Part shown: piece after piece, positions 54,089-62,024 of the stretch | Numbering within the stretch: position 1 is the first letter of the stretch | Layout: the number at the start of each line of letters is the position of its first letter | Source: JBCCDY01 sp039030555 | GTDB lineage: Bacteria; Bacteroidota; Bacteroidia; Cytophagales; Cyclobacteriaceae | Reading direction: 5' to 3' | Assembly: GCA_039030555.1 (NCBI GenBank) | Contig: JBCCDY010000011.1 | Coordinates: 1 to 64,000, forward strand | Length of the DNA: 64,000 nt | Notes under the pieces: model-generated | What the model saw: only the letters and a program-made list of their open reading frames with translations | Told to the model about the DNA's origin: nothing | The model's database searches: none | Made by a program: the position numbers and the translations under genes

Positions 54089-54907
54089 ATGGGAAAAATC
54101 AGATTAGCGATTATGGATATGAACAATGGCCAACCCAATCAGGGTCTGCGTTGTATTAAAGATATTGTATCGCAATTTGATAAAGAGGTTTACTGGGAAG
54201 TTTTTGATGTGAGGGCTAAATGCGAAATACCGGATCTGTCATTTGATATATACATATCTAGCGGAGGCCCGGGGAGTCCTTTAGAAGAAGGGAATTGGAA
54301 AGACCGGTTCTGGCAATTAATCGATACCATCTGGAAAGATAATCTTTCTGGTGCCCCTACTAAGAAATACATGTTTTTTATATGCCACTCCTTTCAAATG
54401 GCTTGTGATCATTTTAAGTTAGGAAAACTAACTAAAAGAAAGGCTACTTCATTTGGTATATACCCTGTACATAAAACGGCAAAAGGTAAAAAAGATGTAC
54501 TTCTGGCAGATCTTCCCGATCCATATTATGCTGTAGACTCCAGGGACTGGCAACTTGTTCAGCCAAGACTTAAAGTATTTGAAGAGCACGGGGCTAAGAT
54601 TTTAAGTTTAGAGAAAATACGTACCCATTTAGAATATGAAAGAGCCATAATGGCTGTAAGATTTTCAGACGAAATGATGGGAACGCAGTTCCATCCCGAA
54701 GCAGATCCTGAGGGAATGAAAATACATTTTTCAAAAGCTGAAAATCGTGAGAAGGTCATAAAGAATTTAGGAGAGAAAAAATACAATAATATGATGGAGC
54801 ATCTTGACGACCCAGACCAGATCACACTTACCCATAATGCGATCTTACCTGGTTTTATTCGAAACTCGATCAGGAAAATTAATAAGCAAAGACTGGTACT
54901 TTCCTAA
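54089..54907 (+). CDS. Class-I glutamine amidotransferase (GATase1)
   Basis: About 272 residues starting MGKIRLAIMDMNNGQPNQG, with AGGAG just upstream. An in-frame ATG at 54074 and a TTG at 54050 are alternatives. The triad is intact: Cys99 in FFICHSFQMACD (the family GxCxGxQ is changed to ICHSFQ), and His/Glu in GTQFHPEADPEGM. The oxyanion strand reads YISSGGPGSPLEEG. It probably provides ammonia from glutamine or hydrolyses a gamma-glutamyl bond. The C-terminal 60 residues (NMMEHLDDPDQITLTHNAI) are extra. Pathway context: two ATP-grasp-type ligases and GCS2. Confidence 0.9.
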   Translation: MGKIRLAIMDMNNGQPNQGLRCIKDIVSQFDKEVYWEVFDVRAKCEIPDLSFDIYISSGGPGSPLEEGNWKDRFWQLIDTIWKDNLSGAPTKKYMFFICHSFQMACDHFKLGKLTKRKATSFGIYPVHKTAKGKKDVLLADLPDPYYAVDSRDWQLVQPRLKVFEEHGAKILSLEKIRTHLEYERAIMAVRFSDEMMGTQFHPEADPEGMKIHFSKAENREKVIKNLGEKKYNNMMEHLDDPDQITLTHNAILPGFIRNSIRKINKQRLVLS

Positions 54908-54912
54908 CCCTT

Positions 54913-56106
54913 ATGATCGAAAAGTATCGAAAGGAATTTAATAAGAATTTCTCCCAGGCCAAGTATCAGGCTTTTTTAGATGATATAGCTGGTGAATTCA
55001 ATTACAGTCAGCCATTTCGGGTTGCAGAAACTCCAATTTTCTTACCAAATGAGATTAAAAACCAGCTTCTTGAAGCCTGTCATGAGATCTTAGATGTGGT
55101 TTATGCACCCGATTTTAAAGGAAAAACAGAGGGCGCTCTTGAAAAAGCTTCCATCGTACCGGGTGAAGATGAGGCTCCGGTTTTTCTGGCAATGGACTTT
55201 GGAATGTGCCTAGATGAAAAGAATAAGCCTATTCCACAACTCATTGAACTTCAGGGATTTCCTACACTGAACGGTTTTCAATATTACCTCGCTGATAAAC
55301 ATAGAAAGCATTACAACATTCCTGATTCATTTTCTACTCATCCGGAAAAAATGAGTAGGGAAGAATATGTAGATCTTTTGAAAAAGGTGATTGTTGGTGG
55401 TGAAGACCCTAAACAGGTTGTACTACTTGATATTGAGCCCGAAAAGCAGGCGACGAAAATTGACTTCTTGTTTACAGAAAAGATGCTTGGAATTAAAATT
55501 CTCTGTCTTAGTGATTTAAAAAAGAGAGGTAAATCATTATACTATCTTAATGAAGATAGAAAAGAGATTACGGTTAAGAGGATTTATAACAGGGTCATTT
55601 TCGATGAGCTTTATAAGCGAGAAGATCTTCCAAGAGAATTTCATTTTACAGATGAAATCGATGCTGAGTGGGTAGGACATCCAAACTGGTTTTATAGAGC
55701 GAGTAAGTATACCCTTCCTTACTTAAACAGTAAGTATGTTCCGGAAAGTCATTATCTAAGCCCGGAAATAGAATATCCTGATGATCTTCAGAATTATGTG
55801 TTAAAGCCTTTGTACTCTTTTGCAGGATCTGGTGTCGAGCTTAATGTTACTGAGAAGATGCTTGATGGGCTTGAAAAGAAGGAGAATTACATTCTACAAA
55901 AAAAAGTGAGCTATGCCAGGTTGATCGAAAGTAACGATGACCCAGCTAAGTTTGAGATTAGGATGATGACTGTTTACGATAAGGAAACAAAAAAAGTAAG
56001 GATTACTAATAACTTAGTACGATTAAGTAAAGGTGAAATGATCGGAGTGAAGTATAATAAAGACAAGGAGTGGGTAGGAGCGAGCATCGCTTTTTTTGAG
56101 GGTTAG
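54913..56106 (+). CDS. Second ATP-grasp-like ligase of the cluster
   Basis: 397 residues, last gene of the operon, 5 bp after the amidotransferase gene. It has PQLIELQGFPTLNGFQYYLA in the first third, a Rossmann-like middle (EKMLGIKILCLSDLKKRGKSL), and a C-terminal nucleotide-binding part with NYVLKPLYSFAGSGVELNV, YILQKKVSYARLI, FEIRMMTVYDKETKKVRITN and KGEMIGVKYNKDKEW. This reads as an ATP-grasp-type fold of the glutathionylspermidine-synthase or circularly permuted kind, but the exact family is uncertain. No signal peptide. Function inferred from context: ligation to the product made by the other enzymes. Confidence 0.7.
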   Translation: MIEKYRKEFNKNFSQAKYQAFLDDIAGEFNYSQPFRVAETPIFLPNEIKNQLLEACHEILDVVYAPDFKGKTEGALEKASIVPGEDEAPVFLAMDFGMCLDEKNKPIPQLIELQGFPTLNGFQYYLADKHRKHYNIPDSFSTHPEKMSREEYVDLLKKVIVGGEDPKQVVLLDIEPEKQATKIDFLFTEKMLGIKILCLSDLKKRGKSLYYLNEDRKEITVKRIYNRVIFDELYKREDLPREFHFTDEIDAEWVGHPNWFYRASKYTLPYLNSKYVPESHYLSPEIEYPDDLQNYVLKPLYSFAGSGVELNVTEKMLDGLEKKENYILQKKVSYARLIESNDDPAKFEIRMMTVYDKETKKVRITNNLVRLSKGEMIGVKYNKDKEWVGASIAFFEG

Positions 56107-56535
56107 TATCATCTATCTTCTAAAGACTTTTACTATTCATTTCAGTATAGTTTAGTATATACCTTACTTCTCGTATTTGCAGCGATATAAGTTAAATACG
56201 CTACTACGGTTCAGATGTAATCGGAAAAGGTAGTCTGTTGATATTCGAAAAGAATAAGTGTTAACTCATGAACTATTTTTTTCTATTATAACGTGAATAC
56301 TAGATAAACATATATAACTATCTAAAGATCAGTCCATAATTGGTACGTCATTGCGAAAAAACTGAAATGAAATGAAAGTTTTTGCGGCAATCTTCTCTAT
56401 GAACATAAACATTACCACTGGTTTTTGGTCGCATCACGCCTAATCATTGTAATGATATCCACCTTACTGATACATTACACTTAAACGATACTCACATTGT
56501 TGTACCAAATTGGTGTACAAAGTAATGATAACAAA
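56107..56535. other. 429-bp intergenic region with one REP-like unit
   Basis: Apart from the REP-like hairpin at 56346-56392 (CGTCATTGCGA...GGCAATC), no gene or terminator stands out. The region separates the ligase operon from the convergent GIY-YIG gene. Confidence 0.5.
56346..56392 (+). repeat. REP-like hairpin, left flank of the GIY-YIG gene
   Basis: Ends CGTCATTGCGA and GGCAATC; inner arms GCGAAAAAACT and AGTTTTTGC can pair. Same family as the pair at 35757-35847. Confidence 0.6.
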
Positions 56536-56838
56536 CTACCAGGTATCCAATATTTGAGGATAGAGATCATTCCAATCTGGGTTTACGCTATTGATCAAGT
56601 TTTCTTTACGTTTCCTATTTCCTGATTTCAACCTTTTTTCCCGATCAATAGCCTCTTCGATAGAATGAAAGTTTTCAAAGTAGACCAACTTAGTCAAGTT
56701 GTATCTTGCTGTAAAGCTTTTAAGGTCTTTTTTGGTTTTGTATTGATTTATTCTGGAGATAAGGTCAGAATTTACTCCAACATATAGGGTCGTGTTGTTT
56801 TTATTAGTTAAGATATACACAGAACCACCTCTTACCAC
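56536..56838 (-). CDS. GIY-YIG nuclease-superfamily protein (UPF0213-like)
   Basis: 100 residues. The GIY and YIG strands read SVYILTNKNNTTLYVGVNSD, followed by the conserved Arg region LISRINQYK, the acidic residue in YFENFHSIEEAIDREKRLK (Glu-Arg-Glu-Lys), and the C-terminal NSVNPDWNDLY. Small stand-alone GIY-YIG proteins of this type are frequent in Bacteroidota. It is framed by REP-like hairpins in inverted orientation (56346-56392, 56887-56923), a layout that suggests the gene moves or processes these repeats (inference). Confidence 0.9.
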   Translation of the reverse strand: MVRGGSVYILTNKNNTTLYVGVNSDLISRINQYKTKKDLKSFTARYNLTKLVYFENFHSIEEAIDREKRLKSGNRKRKENLINSVNPDWNDLYPQILDTW

Positions 56839-56886
56839 TATTATATATTTTGATCATTAAAGGTATAATCCTGTTAAAAATAGAAA

Positions 56887-56923
56887 GACTGCTTCATTTC
56901 GTTACACTTCATTCGCAGTGACG
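56887..56923 (-). repeat. REP-like hairpin, right flank of the GIY-YIG gene
   Basis: On the minus strand it runs CGTCACTGCGA...GCAGTC. It is the same family as the left unit but inverted, so the two form terminal inverted repeats around the gene. Changes at both ends are complementary (CACTGC/GCAGT against CATTGC/GCAAT). Confidence 0.6.
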
Positions 56924-57059
56924 TTAAGTTCTTCGTTTTGCCCAATGAAAAAGTATTGTCTATAGCTTCAATAAAATATTTGAGGTATTTAATCCAACTA
57001 AAAATTAGCATTGTAATTTATATGTAGGGAATATGGAGTATTGACGATTTATCGAAAAA

Positions 57060-58514
57060 TTAAGACTCCCCAACATGCTTTTTATAAAACTTCCAGACTT
57101 CGTTGGCAACATTTCTTCCTAATTCAAGTCCGGCTACATTATCGGCTTGAATATGATAACCACCCATCACTCTTGAAATTCCGGCCATTTCTGCTGTTTT
57201 CGTAAAAGTTGGAAATTTAAGGGTAACCGTATCCCCGAGGTTATCCGGTTCAGTTAAAGCACCTGCAACTAGTTCTACTTCTTCTCCAAATTCATCACTT
57301 CCGGTCCATAGTTTTAGGGCTTCTGCACAACCACTACTAATGGTACTATGACCTGAAACATAGCTAGGAAAGGGAGGACATAAAAAGGTTTCAGGTGAGT
57401 AAGGCCTCCACTGTTTCCCTTCAATTTCCATAATTCCTTTTCCTTCTCCACCCCAGGCTTCAATAATTTGATCTTGGTAATACTCATGCACAAGAGCGTA
57501 CGGCCTTGCATAATCATAAAACATCTTAGAGTCCCAGGAAGCAATAAATGCATCCATAGCCACTACCTGATTATAAAAATACATCTTAACATCCTCATCA
57601 AGCGTATGATTATCTCTTCGGGATACATCCTGAGCGAATTTTAGCCAATGACCTGCCTGTTGCACCGATTGGGGACCATCACGCATAAATTCAATCAGAG
57701 CCTTTTCTTCATCTGTAAGATTGGCCTGCATTTCTATGACTTCCTGAACTTCCTCTTTGAGTTGTTCTGAACCGATCATTGGAGGTGGGCCCGGACGAAA
57801 TTGATCTCCTGATTCTAAAGCTACGGGCTTCACTTTATCCCAAAATGGAGTTAAACAACCTGGGGCAAATTTACCCCCTTTTCCATCTGAGAAATATTTT
57901 GGCTGCCAACGGTTGGGATCTGTATTTGCATCTGCAGAGTTTACAGGCTCATATCCAACATAATTAAAGTATGGTTTGCCTTCTGAACCGTCTTCTTCGG
58001 CATATTGGTTGGCTCCGTCTCCCTTTCTTGCTTCTATGACCGACTTTGCTGCCAGATTCCCAATACCTTCCGGAGTATTGGGGTCCATAGAATTATTATT
58101 CGGATCCATACCAAGTTCTTTCATAAAGTCTGAAAAAAGATCTTTATCTGAATAATAATATTCACTCATTGCTCTGAAGGCAGCATAGCTAATTGCAATT
58201 TCCTTATTGGTTAGTGTTCGTTCATCCTCGGATCTTCTTTGCACATCTTCCAGATATACGGGAATAGCCTTTTCATCATATCTTGACCAGGCATCAAAAA
58301 CAGAGATAAATATTAAGCCTAGATATCGAGAAGTAATGGTTGGACGAGGGTTGAATCTCTCGGTATCATTAGCGGTAGCAAGAAGTGCCATTTCCCCCCA
58401 CTTATAAGCAATATTATCTGCACCCTTCAGCGTAGTACTTTCATCAGTCTTGTTTTGTAGTGTACAACTGAAAAGAAGAATAATAAAAGAGATAATCAAA
58501 AAACCTCTAATCAT
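57060..58514 (-). CDS. Vanadium-dependent haloperoxidase-like (PAP2-fold) lipoprotein
   Basis: 484 residues with a lipoprotein signal (LLFSC, Cys at about 17). The complete vanadate/phosphate-binding signature is visible: K-x6-RP in KMFYDYARP, PSxxxGH in PSYVSGH, and SRx5H in SRVMGGYH. The His in FAQDVSRRDNHTLDEDVKMY region and the helical layout match bacterial haloperoxidase homologues rather than short PAP2 phosphatases. It may halogenate organic compounds or act as an acid phosphatase; sequence alone does not decide. It stands alone. Confidence 0.88.
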   Translation of the reverse strand: MIRGFLIISFIILLFSCTLQNKTDESTTLKGADNIAYKWGEMALLATANDTERFNPRPTITSRYLGLIFISVFDAWSRYDEKAIPVYLEDVQRRSEDERTLTNKEIAISYAAFRAMSEYYYSDKDLFSDFMKELGMDPNNNSMDPNTPEGIGNLAAKSVIEARKGDGANQYAEEDGSEGKPYFNYVGYEPVNSADANTDPNRWQPKYFSDGKGGKFAPGCLTPFWDKVKPVALESGDQFRPGPPPMIGSEQLKEEVQEVIEMQANLTDEEKALIEFMRDGPQSVQQAGHWLKFAQDVSRRDNHTLDEDVKMYFYNQVVAMDAFIASWDSKMFYDYARPYALVHEYYQDQIIEAWGGEGKGIMEIEGKQWRPYSPETFLCPPFPSYVSGHSTISSGCAEALKLWTGSDEFGEEVELVAGALTEPDNLGDTVTLKFPTFTKTAEMAGISRVMGGYHIQADNVAGLELGRNVANEVWKFYKKHVGES

Positions 58515-58818
58515 GATAATGGATTAAATTCTACCAGGTTTTAAAATATTCGAAGTTAAAGTCAAACTATGAAATTTCAAATGAAGGATAAATTTCATTA
58601 TTGTCTATGTAAATCTTTATATCTGAAGATGAATTTTTAAGAACAATTAAAATCACCATTACAGATTTATGGCTTGTTAAATCTGAAAGTATTTAATTCA
58701 GAGAATTGGAAAGTATAATAAGGATAAGATAGCTTTTGCCCATTTCTACGTTTAAGAGCTGAAAGGGACAACTTTTAGTAAATAGTCTTTAATAATCGGG
58801 TGAGCTCAGAAAATCAGA
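58515..58818. other. 304-bp AT-rich intergenic region
   Basis: Between the haloperoxidase-like gene start and the GNAT gene end. No frame, repeat or tRNA was seen. It must include the promoter of the haloperoxidase-like gene; CATAGTTTG on the minus strand near 58570 resembles a -7 box but is one base short of the consensus spacing. Confidence 0.4.
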
Positions 58819-59334
58819 CTAAAGTGAAACCTCAAAGAGACTTACCGTTGCATTGTGATAATGGGCTGGCAGGCCAGTAGTATCCGTAAGTTTGGAGAGT
58901 CCAAGAAATTTGAATCCACATTTTTCATAATAGGAGATGAGCCCGCTGTTTTCACCAACGGTATCCATTCTAACGTACTGTTTTCTATTGGCTTCTGCAT
59001 ACTTTCTGCTCCAGCTTACGATTTCACTTACCAGATTTCTTCCTTTGAATTCAGGATTGGTAGCAATGCGGTGAATATAAATGGAAGGGTCTACGTTTTT
59101 CTCTTTCCAAATGAGTGGATCAGAGAAGGCAGTCGCCCATACGCAGGCAATCTTATCATTGATTACTATTTTCCATTGCCTGTCCTCTTTGATTTCTTTA
59201 GTAATAAGACTTTTCTCAAATTTCGGCCAAGGAACAACCCCTTTTTCTTTTTGGTAGGCAGTGGCAAGATCGTATAATCTGAAGATTTCATCCAAATCTT
59301 CTAAGTGACTGTTTTTAATTTCCATTGAAATCAA
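58819..59334 (-). CDS. GNAT-family N-acetyltransferase
   Basis: 171 residues. Acetyl-CoA motif: IYIHRIATNPEFKGRNLVSEIVSW (G-R-N-L loop), then YVRMDTVGENSGLISYYEKCGFKFLG (motif B, YYEKCGF). N-terminal HLEDLDEIFRLYDLA begins the fold. The substrate is unknown. Third gene in the helicase-lipase-GNAT operon (9-bp gap). Confidence 0.9.
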   Translation of the reverse strand: MISMEIKNSHLEDLDEIFRLYDLATAYQKEKGVVPWPKFEKSLITKEIKEDRQWKIVINDKIACVWATAFSDPLIWKEKNVDPSIYIHRIATNPEFKGRNLVSEIVSWSRKYAEANRKQYVRMDTVGENSGLISYYEKCGFKFLGLSKLTDTTGLPAHYHNATVSLFEVSL

Positions 59335-59343
59335 GTTTGATGC

Positions 59344-60537
59344 TCAATCCACTTTTAGCCATGATTCGATTTGCTGATATACATCTTTGTCATTCAATAA
59401 TTCCATGTGATTGATCCCATATTTTACCCATTGCTTATCCTTATGAATATTCAGATTTTGTTTTAAGCTTTTAGAATCGCTGAAAGCACTTTTCAGAGTA
59501 ACAAGCCCGTCTCCTACAATTGAATTACCTATAAGATTTGACTTTTGGGAAGTGACTGCAGCGATAGCATAAAAAGCCATACCTTCTGGCAGAGGAATAA
59601 GACGACCAGAATCGGAATTAAATTCAAATCGATCTTTATCTTTCCAATCCTCATCAACTATGAAACTATGTCGGAGATCGGTAATACCACTACTTCTTAT
59701 TTTTCCGATTCTACTAAACGGAATAGTGTATGGGTTTGAGTCTAGTAGAATGTCAATCCAGTTACCTCCTTTTTCAAGAAGTGCTCCATGATGCGGAGTT
59801 CCAAGAAATATAACCTTATTCAAATTTTTGCTCCATGAATGGTTCAATGTTTGGGCATAGTGCAATGCACTTCTGGTGACCAGACCTCCCATACTATGGG
59901 CAAGTATTGATAATTCTATATCATTTGACAGTTTGGAATATAATTCTTTAAGAATAGCAGACAACTGCTTACCATTTTCAGAAATATGTTTCCCCGAATT
60001 GTAATGAAGGTAAACAGGAACAGCATTTAAAGACTTTGAAAGCTCTTTTCCGTGATCATGTTCTTTACGGTTCCACTGAATATCATTCATGCAGAGACCG
60101 TGAACCATCAGGAGTAGCTTTTTTTTGTGAGTTGTTCGTTCTAATAACTCACTGAATCCAATTGGTTTCCCGTCTACCCTTAACCTCATTTCTATAGCAA
60201 GAGTATTGCCCTTTGTAGCTAGATAGTCACCAAAAATCCCATTTACAACAGACAAAACAGCATCCCGGTTTGGGGAGGATTCGGTATCCTTTAAAACGTA
60301 TGTTAAGGAAGAAAAGGCTTTTTCAATACTAAATCCTACTAATCTGGTAACTAAGCGGATCATTCTATAAACGAATCCTGAAATACCAGTTAAAGGCTTT
60401 TCCGTATCACCTAAAAACCCTCCAAATCTCAAAATAGTAGAATGAGCGGATTCAATTAAACTCACAACTCCTTCCACTGCTTCAACGCTGAGTTTAGCAG
60501 CGCCCTGCATATCCTTGGAAGGTTTATATTTATTCAT
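59344..60537 (-). CDS. PGAP1/lipase-like alpha/beta hydrolase
   Basis: 397 residues. An amphipathic helical N-terminal region of about 120 residues precedes an alpha/beta-hydrolase core: LLLMVHGLCMNDIQW (oxyanion HG), SILAHSMGGLVTRSALHYA with the nucleophile Ser, KVIFLGTPHHGALLEKGG and the C-terminal VKYGINHMELLNDKDV with the catalytic His. The GTPHHG motif is typical of PGAP1-like or triacylglycerol lipases. No signal peptide is seen. It lies 30 bp after the helicase gene. Confidence 0.88.
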   Translation of the reverse strand: MNKYKPSKDMQGAAKLSVEAVEGVVSLIESAHSTILRFGGFLGDTEKPLTGISGFVYRMIRLVTRLVGFSIEKAFSSLTYVLKDTESSPNRDAVLSVVNGIFGDYLATKGNTLAIEMRLRVDGKPIGFSELLERTTHKKKLLLMVHGLCMNDIQWNRKEHDHGKELSKSLNAVPVYLHYNSGKHISENGKQLSAILKELYSKLSNDIELSILAHSMGGLVTRSALHYAQTLNHSWSKNLNKVIFLGTPHHGALLEKGGNWIDILLDSNPYTIPFSRIGKIRSSGITDLRHSFIVDEDWKDKDRFEFNSDSGRLIPLPEGMAFYAIAAVTSQKSNLIGNSIVGDGLVTLKSAFSDSKSLKQNLNIHKDKQWVKYGINHMELLNDKDVYQQIESWLKVD

Positions 60538-60567
60538 CTTCGGAAAGAAAAATAGGGACAGATTCCA

Positions 60568-61803
60568 CTAGCGTTTCTTTTTACGATTAGCGAAGAACTC
60601 TTGCTTTCGCCTTTGCTTTTCTTTGTTCCATTCCTTTTTCTCTGCCGCTGTCATCGGTTTATCGGTCTGAGGAAATGGATTATTGGAAATGACTTCAATC
60701 TTCTTTTTAATAAGTTTTTCTATATCTTTCACATAGATGTTTTCTTCAGGCTCACTAAAAGAAATGGCTATACCTTCCTCACCAGCCCTTCCGGAGCGAC
60801 CAATTCTATGTACGTAAGTCTCAGGTGCATCGGGCACTTCATAATTAATCACATATTTCAGCTTATCAATGTCAATACCACGAGCTGCAATATCAGTAGC
60901 CACTAGAACTCTAAGTCTGCCTTCTTTAAATTGATTCAAAACTTTTTGTCGGTGGTTTTGAGCTTTATCTCCGTGGATGGCCTCAGCCGATATTTTCTCC
61001 TTTTTGAGGTTTTTGACAATTCGGTCCGCACCATGTTTGGTTCTTGCAAAAAGCAGTGTTTGATCAATATCTCTTTTTTCTAAAACATGTTTTAACAATC
61101 CGCTTTTCGATGTCCTGTTTGTATAATAGATGAATTGCTGAATGGTTTCTGCTGTAGAGGAGACCGGACTGACTTCTACCTTTTTTGGATTATTAAGTAT
61201 GGAGTTAGAGAGTTTTACGATGCTGTCGGGCATAGTCGCCGAGAAGAATAGAGATTGCCTCTTTTCGGGAAGTACCCGGATCAGCTTTTTGATATCGTTA
61301 ATGAAACCCATATCGAGCATCCGATCGGCTTCATCCAGCACAAATATTTTAATCTGCTTTAAGCTGATATGGCCTTGTTCCATAAGATCAAGCAATCTTC
61401 CCGGAGTGGCTACTAAAATGTTAACGCCTTTTCTCAAAGCCTGTACTTGCTGATGCTGATTTACACCACCAAAGATCACCGTATGCCTCAGGTCAGTATA
61501 CTTACTATACATTTGGATGTTTTCCCCGATCTGGATCGCCAATTCTCTTGTTGGTGTTACGATTAAGGACTGGATTATTGGTCTTTTGTTGTATTCTTTT
61601 TCTGTAATTTCCTGTATGAGCTGAATAATTGGAAGTGCAAAAGCAGCAGTCTTTCCGGTTCCGGTCTGGGCACTACCCAATATATCATTTCTATCCAGAA
61701 TAAGTGGAATAGACTTTTCCTGTATCGAAGTAGGAGTACTATAGTTTTTCTCTTTAAGCGCTTTTAGTATAGGTGCAGTAAGTTGCAAATTTTCAAATGT
61801 CAT
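60568..61803 (-). CDS. DEAD-box RNA helicase, RhlE-like
   Basis: 411 residues. Motifs in order: FENLQLTAPILKAL with Q motif PTSIQEKSIP, Walker A AQTGTGKT, PTRELAIQ, TPGRLLD, DEAD (VLDEADRMLDMGF), SAT, then domain 2 with LLFARTKHGADRIV, VLVATDIAARGIDI and HRIGRSGRAG. The basic C-terminal tail (KEWNKEKQRRKQEFFANRKKKR) binds RNA. It unwinds structured RNA in ribosome assembly or mRNA turnover. First gene of a leftward operon. Confidence 0.96.
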   Translation of the reverse strand: MTFENLQLTAPILKALKEKNYSTPTSIQEKSIPLILDRNDILGSAQTGTGKTAAFALPIIQLIQEITEKEYNKRPIIQSLIVTPTRELAIQIGENIQMYSKYTDLRHTVIFGGVNQHQQVQALRKGVNILVATPGRLLDLMEQGHISLKQIKIFVLDEADRMLDMGFINDIKKLIRVLPEKRQSLFFSATMPDSIVKLSNSILNNPKKVEVSPVSSTAETIQQFIYYTNRTSKSGLLKHVLEKRDIDQTLLFARTKHGADRIVKNLKKEKISAEAIHGDKAQNHRQKVLNQFKEGRLRVLVATDIAARGIDIDKLKYVINYEVPDAPETYVHRIGRSGRAGEEGIAISFSEPEENIYVKDIEKLIKKKIEVISNNPFPQTDKPMTAAEKKEWNKEKQRRKQEFFANRKKKR

Positions 61804-61862
61804 ATATAATTAATGTGATTGTTCTTCAGGGTGTATTTTGATTATTCTCCCAAAGACTAATA

Positions 61863-61870
61863 CAAAGGTA
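61863..61870 (-). promoter_or_regulatory. Candidate -7 box of the helicase operon
   Basis: On the minus strand TACCTTTG matches TAnnTTTG at all fixed positions, 59 bp before the helicase ATG. I see no good -33 TTTG at the expected distance, so the call is tentative. Confidence 0.35.
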
Positions 61871-62024
61871 GACATTTAATCAGTAGAATGCTTCGGGGCA
61901 AAGCCACGAGGTTCCAATAAACCGTTCATACTCGCGTAGGCGGGGATTCAAATAAAGATTTTCCTAATATCAAAACGAAAACAGATGCATGTCCTTACAA
62001 CCCTGCTTAGAAGATAATTAGTCT

